Source: Malachius bipustulatus
Lineage: Eukaryota > Arthropoda > Insecta > Coleoptera > Melyridae
Direction of reading: 5' to 3'
Assembly: GCA_910589415.1 (NCBI GenBank)
Contig: OU342638.1
Location: 34,507,579 to 34,571,578, forward strand
DNA length: 64,000 nt
In this document: in pieces, positions 45,968-58,343 of the stretch
How the letters are laid out: every line of letters starts with the position of its first letter
Numbering within the stretch: position 1 is the first letter of the stretch
Program-made: the position numbers and the translations under genes
The notes under the pieces: model-generated
The model's database searches: none
The model's input: only the letters and a program-made list of their open reading frames with translations
What the model was told of the DNA's origin: nothing

Positions 45968-46346
45968 CACCCTGTATAATGTATAGCCCAGTTAAAATGA
46001 AAAATAGAAACAAAAATTGTAAATTTAAGCGGGATCGAGTCAAAAATTACACTTATGAGAAGTCTTTTGAAATTTTAAAAGTAATATTTTATTATGTACA
46101 AAAATAACACCCTGTATAATATGAAAATGTGACCTTGTTGGATTCCTGCACGTTTATTTAAAATTGCAATTTTTTCAATATCACTCTGAATAACTTGGCA
46201 ACCCAATTGAAAAATGGAAAGTGTAGGTAGGAGAAAATAAAAATTGCAAATTTAAGCGAAATCGAGTCAAAAATAAATTTTTTGAAAAGTCTTTTGCAAT
46301 TTTGAAAGTAATATTTAATTATTTAAAAAAGAGCACCCTGTATAAT
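45968..46346. repeat. Tandem repeats ending in CACCCTGTATAAT
   Basis: CACCCTGTATAAT at 45968, 46108 and 46334. Before the second and third lie matching stretches (AAATTTAAGCG, ATCGAGTCAAAAAT, AGTCTTTTG, AAAGTAATATTT), so the unit is a diverged duplicate. Confidence 0.7.
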
Positions 46347-48014
46347 AAGCCAACGAATACTGGATATAACGAACACTCTGCTGTAGATCTTCTCGCATAT
46401 AACGAGAACATCGTATAACAGGCTTTAATTTTTCTTAGACTATTTCATTTTTTACTCGAAATAATTTTGTCAATTTTAAGTAAAGATCTCGTTAAAAAAA
46501 TGAGAAGGGTGGACAAAAAACACTGCGCGCGCATGTTCAGACTTCCCCTTGCTTGATTATTGTAAGATAAAAAAAAAACAGTTACCTACTAATATCAGCA
46601 ACTTAGATAAGGACGATGTTTTTATTTCAGCTAATCTCAGGCGCATGTGCATTCTTCTATTTTACATACTATGGTCTCAACGATTGAGCCCTTTATAGTC
46701 ATAATTAATTCAACAAATAGGAAATGAATCTTAAATCCTGGGTCAGTCTTACCGCATGTCTTGGTTTTGATTTTTAAGTAAATAATTCTAATAAAATATA
46801 AAATATAGCGCTTCTAACGGTAACAATTTAAATTATAAATAAATGTTTATTGTATTTTTGTAAATTAATAAAAAAAAAACGAGCAAATAGATTTAATATT
46901 CGGCTTAAACGTGGCATTCACTGAAAAATCGGTAATTTGCATGCCACAATGATAAAAAGAAGATACGATACTAGGCGGTCTTATTTTCGTCTAGTCGACG
47001 CAGTGACGTCAACTGGATCTCATAAGCGCGCAAAATTTGAATTTGTATTGACTTGTTCGTGAAAGAATTGCGATTTTGAAGGCTTTCTTCAAATGTTTCT
47101 TAAATTATTTGCGCTCATTTAGCACAGCTGTTTGTATGAAATATAATAATTACTTTCAGGATTAAATAAAGTACTTTTTTACCTTGTAGGTATGCAAGAC
47201 AGGATAAAATAATACGGTAATAAATATCAGGGAAATAATGATATTATATAAAGAATAAAAGAGAACGATTTTTTATGCAGAATTTGGAATTGTTCCAGAT
47301 TTAATCTGCCGGCATATCTTCACTGTATTCATAAGTTAGAGATTATGAACATAATCAATTGCTTTAATTTCTTTTTAACACACTCTAGTATTTGCTGTAT
47401 TTATTTTATCTTTACGGAAACACTACCATGCCTATGATAGCTCTGGATTACTCGTGGAAAACGAAAAAATCTCATTATTGGTCTTATATTTCGCTACGTT
47501 AATTCATTTACAATTATACACAGCACACGTTGTTCAATAGTTCTTTATTTCCAAATAATAGCCTCAAATAAACTAATTAAAACACCATACTGTTTTTCAT
47601 ACACAGCGAATAGGAAAGTGACGGTTAAGGCCCAGTGACTCGAGCAGTGACTCCATATAACGTGGCGCATTATCTCATCTCTTAAAGTTTATTGTATCAT
47701 GAGATATTTGCTTTTTATTCTTATCACCCAAAATATATAAAAAGTGTAATTGATTGAAGTTTAGTGCGATAAGACAAAACCTGAATGCTGCTGAACGCAG
47801 CCACTCTGAAGAATATCATGACGTCACATATATGGAGATTATTTATTTTGTCGAGAGGGCTATTTTTTACAGTGTCAGAAACGAACAATTTCCAAAAATT
47901 TTTGCTGATGTCAACTGTCAATAACACAATTCGAAACATTTTCCGGTTATTACGCGATGTGGAAGAAAATTATTCCCATTTAATCATGAATTTCTTCAAA
48001 AATAAATCAAAAAA

Positions 48015-48310
48015 TGTCAACTAAACTAGCCATGACGTCACGACAAATGACGTAATAGTTATACCAACTTTACTTACACAAAGCACATACACCTGGGAGC
48101 GTGTGATATTATGATTTGAGGTGGTAGGCCTGAACCGTGTAGTCGGATTTATTCGAATGAAAGTAACTGTCAAATTATAACTTGTTTTTCACAATAATTA
48201 TAACTTATTACCTGACCTAACCTTTAAACTGAGAAATTCATCCTGTCTTGAAAACTGGCAACCTTGCAACTTTATTATCAATGACGTCATGGCTACTTTG
48301 GTTGATTGAC
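48015..48310. mobile_element. MITE-like element with TAGCCATGACGTCA ends
   Basis: Left end GTCAACTAAACTAGCCATGA(CGTCA) at about 48016-48040. The complement of 48281-48308 reads GTCAATCAACCAAAGTAGCC(ATGACGTCA). The ~295-bp interior has no ORF. Target duplication not clear. Confidence 0.5.
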
Positions 48311-49624
48311 ACTGACACGACCCATATTGTCACGCCGAGAGGACGGCTTTTACACCATATGTCGCAACCCGAGGGGGTTGGGGGTTAGGAGAAGAAATGG
48401 TAGAAATGACTCGACCCTATGGAGCCCTAGTACATAACCATTTATGACAAATATCTACCACCTACTATCATTTGGTACATTCAAAAGAGGTACTTACATG
48501 TAAGATGACCCAGTCGGTATTAGGAGTTTTGGGCCGCTGTGAGCTCAGCTTTTCCGTTTACTAGGGTGGACTCTTTTGAGGGACACTTATGTATTCACTT
48601 CACTTCACGCACTTGAGATAGTACCTGCCCTTATTGCCCGCTTAACTATTGTCATCATAATAATTATTCTTATTGTATTTTTAAGTGGGTACCTAATACA
48701 AAAATTACGACCAGAAAAAACTCGTCGCTACTGTCACGTCACAACTTGTCACAATTTCTTATTGCCTAGATCTAGATAGATAGTTCTGTCAAAATGGAAA
48801 TGTCAATTATCATGCGTCAATATGAGTCAACAACAACTTCAACAATTCGGTTTGCAATAACGAACTTCTTGGATTTTACGGATCGGCACTTTCCGTCATA
48901 TTAACACGTCATTAGAAATAAAAAACACAATTTTCAAATTTCAAAATTTCTGTTTGAAGGGTGATGGTGATGGTGATGACTGGTAGTTCATAAAATTGGA
49001 CACGTCCTAGTAACAATATTACAAACAATTGACTATTCTAAATCAACGCGTCAAATTAGGTAGGTACTTATCACTTTTTTCCGGTTTAAAGTTTTCCTAT
49101 AATAACACGGAACAAAAGCGAACACACAGTTAAAAAACACGCGGAGCTTCAACTAACACAGAACAAAACTTTCAATTATTATTAATTTCGCGTTCCAACA
49201 GAGCTAAAACTTATTTAAAACCCGAAAAAACAAACAAATCGATCAGAAAAACTTAAAACCGTCAACCGTCATCTCTGGCTAACAAATCTCCGAGGAAGAA
49301 CAAACGAACACGAAACAAGAAACACGAAAGTCAAGGCACTCTTTCAAGTTTCAAAATAGTTCAAATATCGATCGATTTTCTGGATATATGTACTAAAAAC
49401 TATTTCACTCCTTCAACTGCGCATGTCCTGACTTCACCCTTGATTGTTATTTTTATTGAATTTAAACGTTTATTATCTATGGACATTACATATTTAGATT
49501 TTTAGACTTATTTAGACTTGTTTATTAGACTATTACGAATACTTAAACAAACTAACTTATATTACAATAACGTTACGTGTCAATAATATTTCTCAAAAAC
49601 CTAGACCTGACCTGATCATAAATT

Positions 49625-50275
49625 ATCATAAATGTTATGCTGATGCGCATGAGCGTAATCATTACTAGTTTTCTTTTTATTTATTGAATCATTGATATTA
49701 TAGCCTTGACTTATGAGCCATTTACCCATTATTGAAACTTTTATTACTGATTATAGAGACTTCAATACATTAATTATAATTTTAAAATAGAAAAGAGTAA
49801 TTATTCATATATTGTATTGATTTTTCAACACTGCCTTGACGATAAGTCGGAACAAAACGAATTTCTTCTTCGAATTTATGAAAATTTGTTAAATTAAACG
49901 GTTGATCTGTGAAGTTATTGCATTTTCTGACAATCTACTCCTTGATTTATTATCATAAATCTTATGTTGATGCGCATAAGCGTATTCATAACTAGTTTTC
50001 TTTTTATTTCTCGATCATTGATATCGTGGCCTTGACCTATGAGCCATTTACCCATTATTGAAACTTTTTTTACTGATTATAGAGATTTCAATACATTAAT
50101 TACAATTTTTAAATAGAAAATAGTAATTATTCTTATATCATATTAATTTTTCAACACTGCCTCGACGATAAGTCGGAATAAAACGCATTTCTTCTTCGAA
50201 TTTATGAAAATTTGTTAAATTAAACTGTTGATCTTTGAAGTTATTGCATTTTCTGACAACTAAAGTCTTCAATTG
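49625..50275. repeat. Two tandem copies of a ~327-bp unit
   Basis: TGATGCGCATGAGCGTA at 49641 recurs as TGATGCGCATAAGCGTA at 49968, and the following ~300 bases match closely (ACTAGTTTTCTTTTTATTT, ATGAGCCATTTACCCATTAT, GACGATAAGTCGGAA). Confidence 0.85.
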
Positions 50276-50528
50276 AAAATCTATTCCTTGATTTGACTTG
50301 ATGGAGTATAGTAACCGATAATTTCAGAAATCGTTTGTTTCATAAAATCTCATTTTATTACATTTTTAATCAGTGATCCATATCCGATGCATCGTTATAT
50401 CCGTTTAAGCATCTTCAATGCTTCCCCTGGAAACTGAAAGGTGAGTCAATGATGTCACCGTGTATCTTCTTCGCCTGAAAATGCGGCAAATAGCGATCGA
50501 AGTGGGAGAAATATCATGGGAAAATAAT

Positions 50529-50536
50529 TATATAAA
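50529..50536 (+). promoter_or_regulatory. TATA box of cuticle gene 1
   Basis: TATATAAA about 100 bases before the ATG at 50633. Confidence 0.65.
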
Positions 50537-50632
50537 GACGTGAAAACAATAGTAGTGCAATTGTCTCTATTTGCAATATCGTGTATCGTTAATAACAAGT
50601 GCGTGTGCAACGTTACATAGATAAATATCATC

Positions 50633-53600
50633 ATGAAACTGGTTATTTTGGTTAGTACCTACTTATCTTCTTTTTATTTCTTCCCTCGATTCTATTCTTA
50701 TTATTTTATTATAAATTATTACCTTCTATTAAATTACAAAGAACTCATGATCTTGAATAAGTTTAAAGTTTGTTGCATAATTTTCTTTTGCCTTAATTGT
50801 TACCTACCCTTCTCAGATAATTAGGTAAAAAACTGATAATTGGTACCTAAATTGAAGTAATTTCGAAAAAAAATTATACCATCATCATATCAATAATACA
50901 ATAACAATTAGGGGTTGTTTTGTGGTCTGATGATGTCTGGTAGATAATACCGAAACGAGTATTTTTTACTTGTTAATCGTCCTAATTAATTATAACTCCA
51001 ATTAATGATGAAAACAGTGCTCTATTATGTAACTGATTAAGGGTTGAATATTAGAGTTCATTTAAAAACACCTTGTATATGGCAGGATAGATTTATTATA
51101 AATTGTTTATTCCTAAATCTAAGATGAATAGCTGGAAATAACTGGGAATAACCTGGAATTAATACCATTCTAATACCATTCATTAGTACATTCTTAATTA
51201 ATTAGTAATTACTACTTCAGAATACCCTGTTTATTTACCCATCCGTTTTTATTTGATTTTTTATGCAATTTTGATTTTCAAGAATGAAAAATGTCATACT
51301 TGGGTACCACATCTATTTTTTGTCAAATTATTCATGTTGGGCGCCAGAATTTGGAATCAAAATTACTGAATCTGGGGCTGTTTTTTTCAATGTCCTGAAT
51401 TGTTTATTATTCTATGGATCGTAATTTATCATTCCTATCATTCCTGAGACTAATCAAATTGATCAAATTAATATAAAGGAATTAAAATTGTTGCTTACAT
51501 TGCTAAAAACCTTTACACTGAATGTAATTTTAGGACACTCGGTATAATTATTCAGTAAAATAATATTGATTTGCTTCAATTTAGTTTTTTTTTAATTAAT
51601 AAAAAATGATCATGTTGGGCGCCAGAATGAGTAAAAGTACTCTTGGGATTCACTACTACTGCAACTTGTGCTGTTTTTTCTTTCAACGCCCTTTATTGTT
51701 TAAAAAATACTAGTTTTAAGGAATTGATAAATTATTTTACCATTTCTGAGATTGGTAAAATTGAACACAGATTTTTCATAATTTGATGAGGTAGAAAGGA
51801 ATAAAATTTATTTATCGCTTTTATTTTTAGGAACCCTTACATTGAAGGTAATTTTAGGACACTCTCTATTACTCGTTAGTAAAATAATCCGAATTTTCTT
51901 CAATTTCGATTTTTTAATCAAATTATTTAAAAATGATCATGTTGGGCGCCAGAATGAGCAAAAGTACTCTTGGGATTCAAAATTACTACAACTAGAGCTA
52001 TTTTTTCAACATCCTGTATGTTTTATTGATCTATCAAACTTACTTTAAGTAATTGAAAAATTATTTTACCATTTTTGAGATTAATAAAATTTCAGATTTC
52101 TCACAATTTAATGAGGTACGAAGGAATAAAAGCTGTATTTCGCTTTTATTTTCAGAAACGCTTGCATTTGAATGTAATTTTAGGACACTATTCTTAGCTT
52201 TCTTTAGTGAAATAATCCGAATTGTCTTCAATTTCGTTTTCAATTGCATTGCAAATTAATAAAAAAATGATCATGTTGGGCGCCAGAATGAGCAAAAGTA
52301 CTCTTGGGACTCAAAATTACTGCAGCTTGGGCTGTTTTTTCACCACCCTGTATTGTTTATTGATCTACTAAACTTATTTTAAGTAATTGAAAAATTATTT
52401 TATCATTTCTGAGATTGGTGAAATTGAACCCAGACTCGTTATAATTTAATGAGGTACAAAAAAATCTATTTATCGCTTTTATTTTTATAAACCCCTACAT
52501 TAAAGGTAATTTTAGGACCATATCTATATCTCTTTGGTAAAATAATCCGAATATGCTTCAATTTCGATTTTTTTTATTTCAAATTAATAAAAAATAATCA
52601 AGTTGGGCGCCAGAATGAATGGGGCAAAAAATGCAATTAGGATTCAAAATTATTGGAACTTTGACTGTTTTTTTTCTAACACCCTGTATTGTTTATTAAT
52701 CTGTCAAGACTAATTTTAAGTATTTGAAAAATTATTTTATCATTTCTGAGATTAAAAATTGATTGAAAATTTTTTAAAATGAAATTTTATATTTTATGGT
52801 TCTCGGGCACCAACACCAACTTTATTTTCTTTACTTTACTCCCATATTATAGTGAAGACAGGTACCCTTTTGACGTTCTTACCAGGTATGGAAGTATATT
52901 GCCAAATCAAAATTTCAATTTCTAGGGTTACCTACTCGAGCGCAAACTCTCTTTATTGCCCTTCTCCCTGGGGGGCATTGCGAACTTTCTTCCCAAATTT
53001 TTTTTTTGTTGGTAGGCAGAAAAAAAAATACCTCCAGGCTGTTCTCAATCATTTCTATGATCTTCTCTTACCTCACTTGGACATCTTTAATGTTTTTGCC
53101 TTGAAAAGACGATTCTCGGGCGCCAACTCTTTTTTCTTCTTATTCTTGGAGAAGACGGTCGCTAAAGAGTCAAAAGCTCGTCTAATTATTGATTTTTCAT
53201 AATTTTCAATTAAGTTATTATAGTGTGCTACAATAATTGGGAAAATGGATACTTAAAAAATTGCTCCTTCTTATCATAAGAAAATTACATATTTACAGTC
53301 GTAATTGCAGGTAAGCGTCAAAGAAAAAATACCTCCAGGTGCTCTCAATCATTTCTATGACCTTTTTTAGCTCACTTGGACATCTTTAACGTTCTTGTCT
53401 TGAAAAGACGATTCTCGGGCGCCAACTCTTTTTTCTTCCCTTATTATTGAGGAGACGGTCACTAAAAAGTCTCAAGCTCGTCAAATTATTGATTTTTTTT
53501 TTTTTTTTGATCAAGTTTTAGTGCGCTCATAGAAAAATCGAGACCTGATGATAATAAATAATTATGAAAGTTTAATAATAATTACATTACGTTCTGCGAA

Positions 53601-56600
53601 ATCAAAAGGTAGGTACGAACTTTACGATCACGAATCAAGCATAAATGCTATAAAATTTAGAACAACAACACCCTGTATGACCTCGAAATCCTCCTCAGAG
53701 ATAATATTAGTCTAAGTGGTCACAGAGTATGTACGCAATTTGTACTGGAGTAACCATTATAAATAATTACAGTGAAATAGCATCATTGACATTTCATTCA
53801 GCGCACACCGCACAATTTCTCATCCAACCAGTTTTGTAACCGACCAATTTATACGAACCAACTAAAAATAACGCATTGTATGAAATTTTTTGTTTCACGC
53901 AATAATCGTCTTTAAATCACCTGAACTAACCGGAGGGGTTCTATCAGGCCGGGCTGACTCAATCCGGCAATTATTACGTTCGGCTAATCATTGCCAGACG
54001 ACCTGATAGGAATACAATAAGCAATAATTTTTTTTTAATTTCAGTTCGTCATTTTCGCCACCATCTCGACCGTCTTCTCAGCGCCGGCACCGCAAGGCGA
54101 TGATAAAGATGCCGAAATAGTCAAATCTGAAAGCGACATTCAACCCGATGGCTACAGTTATAGGTAAAGATTTTCTTGATTATTTGATATAAAAAGTTCA
54201 ATCTGACAACAGCGCGTTTTTATGGAATTATGTTAATAAAATTTACTTCCAGAAAGTCTCTTCAGCTTAGTTGCTTCAATTGTTGCCACTGATTGGGTCA
54301 TTAAACAATATTACCATAAGGGGTACCTCAAGGCCCTATTCTTCCACCATCAACGATGCATTACATTTCTTTCATTGGATCTTTTTCTCTTAGACTTGGC
54401 CTTTTACTTTTATTATTATTGCGCTGGAATGAACTTTTAATTCTCTAGCAGTCACAATTTCTCCTTAATGGTACTAAGGCAAATCCCAAGTTCCTGTGGG
54501 AGTTCTCATTTCTATAAAAAATACCTTCAAGTCCATCGAACTTGCCTGGAATTATCTGGGATTTGGGTCTATTGCATTTCATTATGGTCTACCACAATAA
54601 TTTTTCTGTTAAATCTTGTCACCTTAGACGCAATAAAAAGGTGTACCTCAAGGCTTCATTTTGTCACCATATTTTTTCTCTGACACTTAAATTTACTCTG
54701 GGCAGAGCTTTTAATTCTCTCTATCAGTAATAGTGACTCATTTTGCTTCCAAGCCCCATTCTAGGAGGATTTTAATGACTATTTCTTGGAAAAAGACTTT
54801 AAGTCATTGAAAGCGGTGTAGGCTTGTCTAGAAGGTAGATGGACAATTGCCCAAATTTTTTTCAATGGTTAAAAATAATTTTGGCTTTTATTGGCTTTTA
54901 ATTGTCAAACTTTCTCAATATCAAGGTAGGTATTCTTCAAGACTCTATTCTCTCACCGAAGAGTCACCGTCACTAGCTTCCTTGACTTTTGACACTGCAA
55001 TCTAAGGTGTCCCTCAAGGCTTCATTTTTTTCATCATCAATTTTTCTCTCACACTTCTCATTTTTCGCTCGCACTTACTCTGGGCTGATCTTTGAATTCT
55101 TTCTAACAGTCATAGTGACCATTGGTGCTTCCAAGCCCCATTCCTGAAGAATTCTTATGACTATATTTCTTGGAAAAAGACTTTAAAACATTGAAACTGG
55201 TTAAGGCTTGCCTGAAAGGTAGATGGCCAATTTCCCAAACTTTTTTTCAATGGTCAACAATAATTTGTTGATTTTAATGCGCTACCACAATAAGGTGTTC
55301 TTCGAGGCTTCTTTCTTTCACCATTTATGTTTCCTTACATCTCGATCTATTCCCCTTAAAGCAAGCTCAATTCACGAGAATTCTTATCAGGTGGCTAGGA
55401 ACACTCTAACGAAGCTCCAAAACCCCCTACAGTGCGTCCAACTTGTCATAATCACATTAGTGTAGAAGGAGGTCTGCTTGGATTTCAAAATGAGCTCAAA
55501 AATGATCTCTGGTGGTGGTGGTGCTAGTCAAGTCTTAGATCTGAATCATGTGCAAGAAGTGGGAAATAAAATAAACAGAAGAAATTAGAAGAATACGAGA
55601 ATGTTCTAGCTTTCTCCCGAAAAAAATGAAGACTTTCCTCCAAGAATTGGAAGAAAGACTAGACCAAACTAGCACAAATGGCAAAATTGTTCTTAGACTC
55701 AGTCCTAATTTTTTTTTAACACATTTTGAAGATTTTCCTGGACCACATATAACAGAAACACGGTCAAAGATTCCCCAGATCATCCTGTCAAAAGACGTCC
55801 ATAAAAAAAAATGGAAGACTTTCTTTCAAGGAATTGCAATAAAGTCTCACCGGTGCCACTGTAAAGGTTATGGAGTTCTCAACCAAAAGCAGCTCAATAG
55901 CAAAGAAAGGCAAGGACTGAAGACTCAGTCCTGATTTTTTCTTTTTAACGCATTTCGAAGATCATTCCGGAGCACATATAACATTGTCAAAGATTCCCCA
56001 GAATGTTCCGTCAAAAAACGTGGAAAAGTTATGAAAAAAACACTGGAAAAGTTATGGAGTCTTTAACCAATAACAGCTCAACAGCAAAAAAAAAAACAAG
56101 GAAACTGAAGACTGTTCTAAGACTCAGTCCTGATTTTTTCTTTTAAACACATTTTGAAGATCCACCTTGACCACATGGTCAAGAAACATGGCCAAAAACT
56201 CCCATAAACTTGTTTCTGGTTCTCTTCTACGCTTAGTCTCCCCAGAGCAGCTTCTAACACTTCACATGTCGCAATTTCATCCACTGTTGCCGTTTTTGGG
56301 GAGAAACAATCAGGAGAAGTTTCTCCAAAAATCTTCAACCAAAAACGTTTCCAGATGAGAGTCAAAAAACGACAACCAAATGGCAAAAGGGGCTATCAAG
56401 ATACTTTTTCCTGCTGTCATCTCTAAGACACGCTAGAACCGGACCTGGTCTCTTATAATCTTGGAACTCTAACCAAAGTCTTTAAGAGGGAATCTTGCAG
56501 CTCCAAATTTGCTTTTACGTAACCCCTCATCTTTGCAGATAGGTGAAAACGTTCAAGATCATTATCCACAGTACCATGTCTCCGATTCTAATATTATTTG

Positions 56601-57138
56601 TAAGATAAAAAAAATGAATATTTTTGCCAGATTGTCCTATTTTTTCCTATTTCAAACGCTATTATTGTAAATTTGTTACTACAATATTTCTACTTGATTT
56701 TTATGGTGCCAATTGCTATTAAATTTAACCTAAAAATGTCACTTGAGGACAATCAGAATTGTATCTCATAATAGCAATGTTGTCAGATTATTACAAGATA
56801 ATTATTCTAAAAGTATGAAAGTATTATTTGTCTTTTACAACGTTTCATGTCATAATTGAAGCCAGATTGTCCTATTTTTTAAATATTTTCTGCGGCAGTT
56901 TTCTAGCAATTTCTTCAATGAAATCCTGATTGATTGTTATTGTTTCAGTTACGAGACCAGCAACGGAATCGCCGCGGACGAACAGGGAAAACTGGAAAAC
57001 GCCGGCACCGACGATGAAGTGATGAAAGTGTCCGGCAGCTTCAGTTACACGGGACCGGATGGCGTTAAGTACACCGTCACCTACACCGCGGACGAGAACG
57101 GTTTCGTGCCAGTGGGCGATCACATACCGAAGAAATAA
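50633..57138 (+). CDS. RR-1 cuticular protein 1 (chitin-binding)
   Basis: Three exons: 50633-50650, 54045-54163 and 56949-57138 (108 residues, phases agree, GT-AG introns of 3394 and 2785 bp). The first exon codes only MKLVIL, the usual tiny signal-peptide exon of insect cuticle genes. Signal peptide MKLVILFVIFATISTVFS, then a short acidic linker (APAPQGDDKDAEIVKSESD) and the Rebers-Riddiford domain in its RR-1 form: YSYETSNGIAADEQG, then VSGSFSYTGPDGVKYTVTYT and ADENGFVPVGDHIP. It is secreted into soft or endocuticle and binds chitin. Both introns are packed with tandem repeats. Polyadenylation signal at 57254. It converges on cuticle gene 2. Confidence 0.93.
51290..52780. repeat. Five tandem ~330-bp units in intron 1 of cuticle gene 1
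   Basis: GTTGGGCGCCAGAAT at 51336, 51614, 51941, 52275 and 52612 (spacing 278-337). Shared landmarks are AGTACTCTTGGGATTCA, ACCCTGTATTGTTTATT, TTTTACCATTTCTGAGAT and GTAATTTTAGGACAC. The complement of the start, TGGCGCCCAACATGATC, resembles a tRNA-Lys primer-binding site. Confidence 0.82.
52798..53480. repeat. ~300-bp repeats with CTCGGGCGCCAACTC, intron 1 of cuticle gene 1
   Basis: The motif occurs near 52800 (diverged), 53115 and 53414. The last two units also share CTCAATCATTTCTATGA, CTCACTTGGACATCTTTAA and GTCTTGAAAAGACGATT-type stretches. Confidence 0.75.
54320..55330. repeat. Tandem repeats with GVPQG-like coding motif, intron 2 of cuticle gene 1
   Basis: Units carry GGTGTACCTCAAGGCTTCAT-like sequence at 54320, 54640, 54929, 55006 and 55294. 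Other shared landmarks are TTTAATTCTCT, AGCCCCATTC, TTTCTTGGAAAAAGACTTTA and AAAGGTAGATGG. Spacing is about 290-320 bp apart from one short step. Confidence 0.72.
55690..56165. repeat. Three ~200-225-bp repeats, intron 2 of cuticle gene 1
   Basis: GACTCAGTCCTGATTTTTTC-like sequence followed by CATTTTGAAGAT at about 55697, 55922 and 56120, with shared AGAATTG, GTTATGGAGT and AACAGCTCAA stretches between. Confidence 0.72.
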
Positions 57139-57253
57139 GACATCTTTGACATTTTTCAGACTTCTAATATTATTATTATTAAATTAATGAAATAGATTTG
57201 TATATATTTTTTTACGGAAATCACTTTGTATAATATGATCTAAGAGCAGACGC

Positions 57254-57259
57254 AATAAA
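57254..57259 (+). terminator. Polyadenylation signal AATAAA, cuticle gene 1
   Basis: About 115 bases after the stop codon. Confidence 0.65.
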
Positions 57260-57463
57260 AAATGCCATACGTGAATGTTTGTCTTATTTTCATTTTTTAA
57301 CTCGAGCGTCAGCTTTTTCTCTATAGCCTTAGGCGCCATCTCTTTTTTTATTATTCGTTCCAGGGGCCACTTTGAATAAATGTCAATCTCTTATTTCAAA
57401 AAAAGTGATGGAAAAAATCTGATAGTGAATTAGAAATAAAAAAAGAAGATTCAAATAACAAAC

Positions 57464-57469
57464 TTTATT
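57464..57469 (-). terminator. Polyadenylation signal AATAAA (minus strand), cuticle gene 2
   Basis: TTTATT on the plus strand, about 112 bases beyond the gene 2 stop. The two convergent signals are only about 200 bases apart. Confidence 0.65.
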
Positions 57470-57581
57470 AATGAAAACATGATTTTTGTACTTATTACAC
57501 CAAGGCCCAATTTACATAATATACAATAATGAAAAAGTACCTGAAACTGCAGTTTGTTGGTACTTCAGAATAACAGCGGTC

Positions 57582-58261
57582 CTAAACGTATTGCGGTGCA
57601 GCTGGAACGGGTAAATGGTCCCCTACGGGGTGGAAACCGTCACGATCAGCAGTGTAGACGACCTTTATGATGTTCCCATCGGGAGCCGTGTAGGAGTACT
57701 CTCCGCTCACCACTAATTCTTCATTTTCGCTGCCCTCGTTTTGGACTTGTCCTTGCTCTTGTTGGGAAATCCCGTTGCTTGTTTCGTAGCTGCAAAACAA
57801 TTAACCTAAACATTAAAAAGTGTCTACAAAACTGGGCTGAGAGAGGGGGGTAGGGATAGGTAAATAATTTCGGTTATATTGGGGGAAGTCCCCATATATG
57901 GGGGAAGTTCAGCAGAATATGTGTTTCGATATTTCCGAGCAAGGTTAGAGGAAGTTTAGGGGATGGAGGTCTACTCACTCAAGAGTAGAAGAAGAGAAAC
58001 AATAAGAAAATTGTACTTACTTGTAATTGTATCCTCCGAAGCCTACATTGTCGACATTGAAACGAACAATATTTGCACTTTGATCGTTACCGGCGTTATT
58101 GTTATGCGCGTAGCCAGCATTATTGTAACTACTTGGAGGGGCTGCGAAGACAATACCGAACAATACACAGAAGATAATTACCTAAAAAAAAAAAAATAAT
58201 AATTATAGCATTAACAATAATAATAATTAAAATTAACAAAAAAAAAACTAACCGAATTCAT
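57582..58261 (-). CDS. RR-1 cuticular protein 2 (chitin-binding)
   Basis: Three exons on the minus strand: 58253-58261 (ATGAATTCG), 58021-58181 and 57582-57789 (125 residues, phases agree, GT-AG). Signal peptide MNSVIIFCVLFGIVFA, then an Asn/Ala/Gly-rich linker (PPSSYNNAGYAHNNNAGN) and the RR-1 domain (NYNYETSNGISQQEQGQ, VSGEYSYTAPDGNIIKVVYT, ADRDGFHPVGDHLP), ending PVPAAPQYV. Secreted structural cuticle protein. TATA box on the minus strand at 58336-58343. It has compact introns (71 and 231 bp), unlike cuticle gene 1. Confidence 0.93.
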
Positions 58262-58335
58262 TTTGATTTTTATTGATTATTATTGATCGATCAAAAGCTC
58301 GATTAAAAATGTAATTCAGATCAAATTAAAGTAGC

Positions 58336-58343
58336 TATTTATA
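58336..58343 (-). promoter_or_regulatory. TATA box of cuticle gene 2
   Basis: TATAAATA on the minus strand, about 75 bases before the ATG. Confidence 0.7.

Larger units (their letters stand above)
44834..50528. other. Intergenic region between the protease cluster and cuticle gene 1
   Basis: About 5.7 kb with no ORF I can support. It holds the CACCCTGTATAAT repeats, a MITE-like element and a ~327-bp tandem duplication, listed separately. Short ORFs (for example 47785-48024 and 48576-48779) show no familiar motif, and the surroundings are AT-rich and repetitive. Confidence 0.6.

Noticed and set aside
52852..53202. 116-codon plus-strand ORF in intron 1 of cuticle gene 1
   Set aside because: Lies across repeat units, has no homologous ORF in the neighbouring unit and no known motif.
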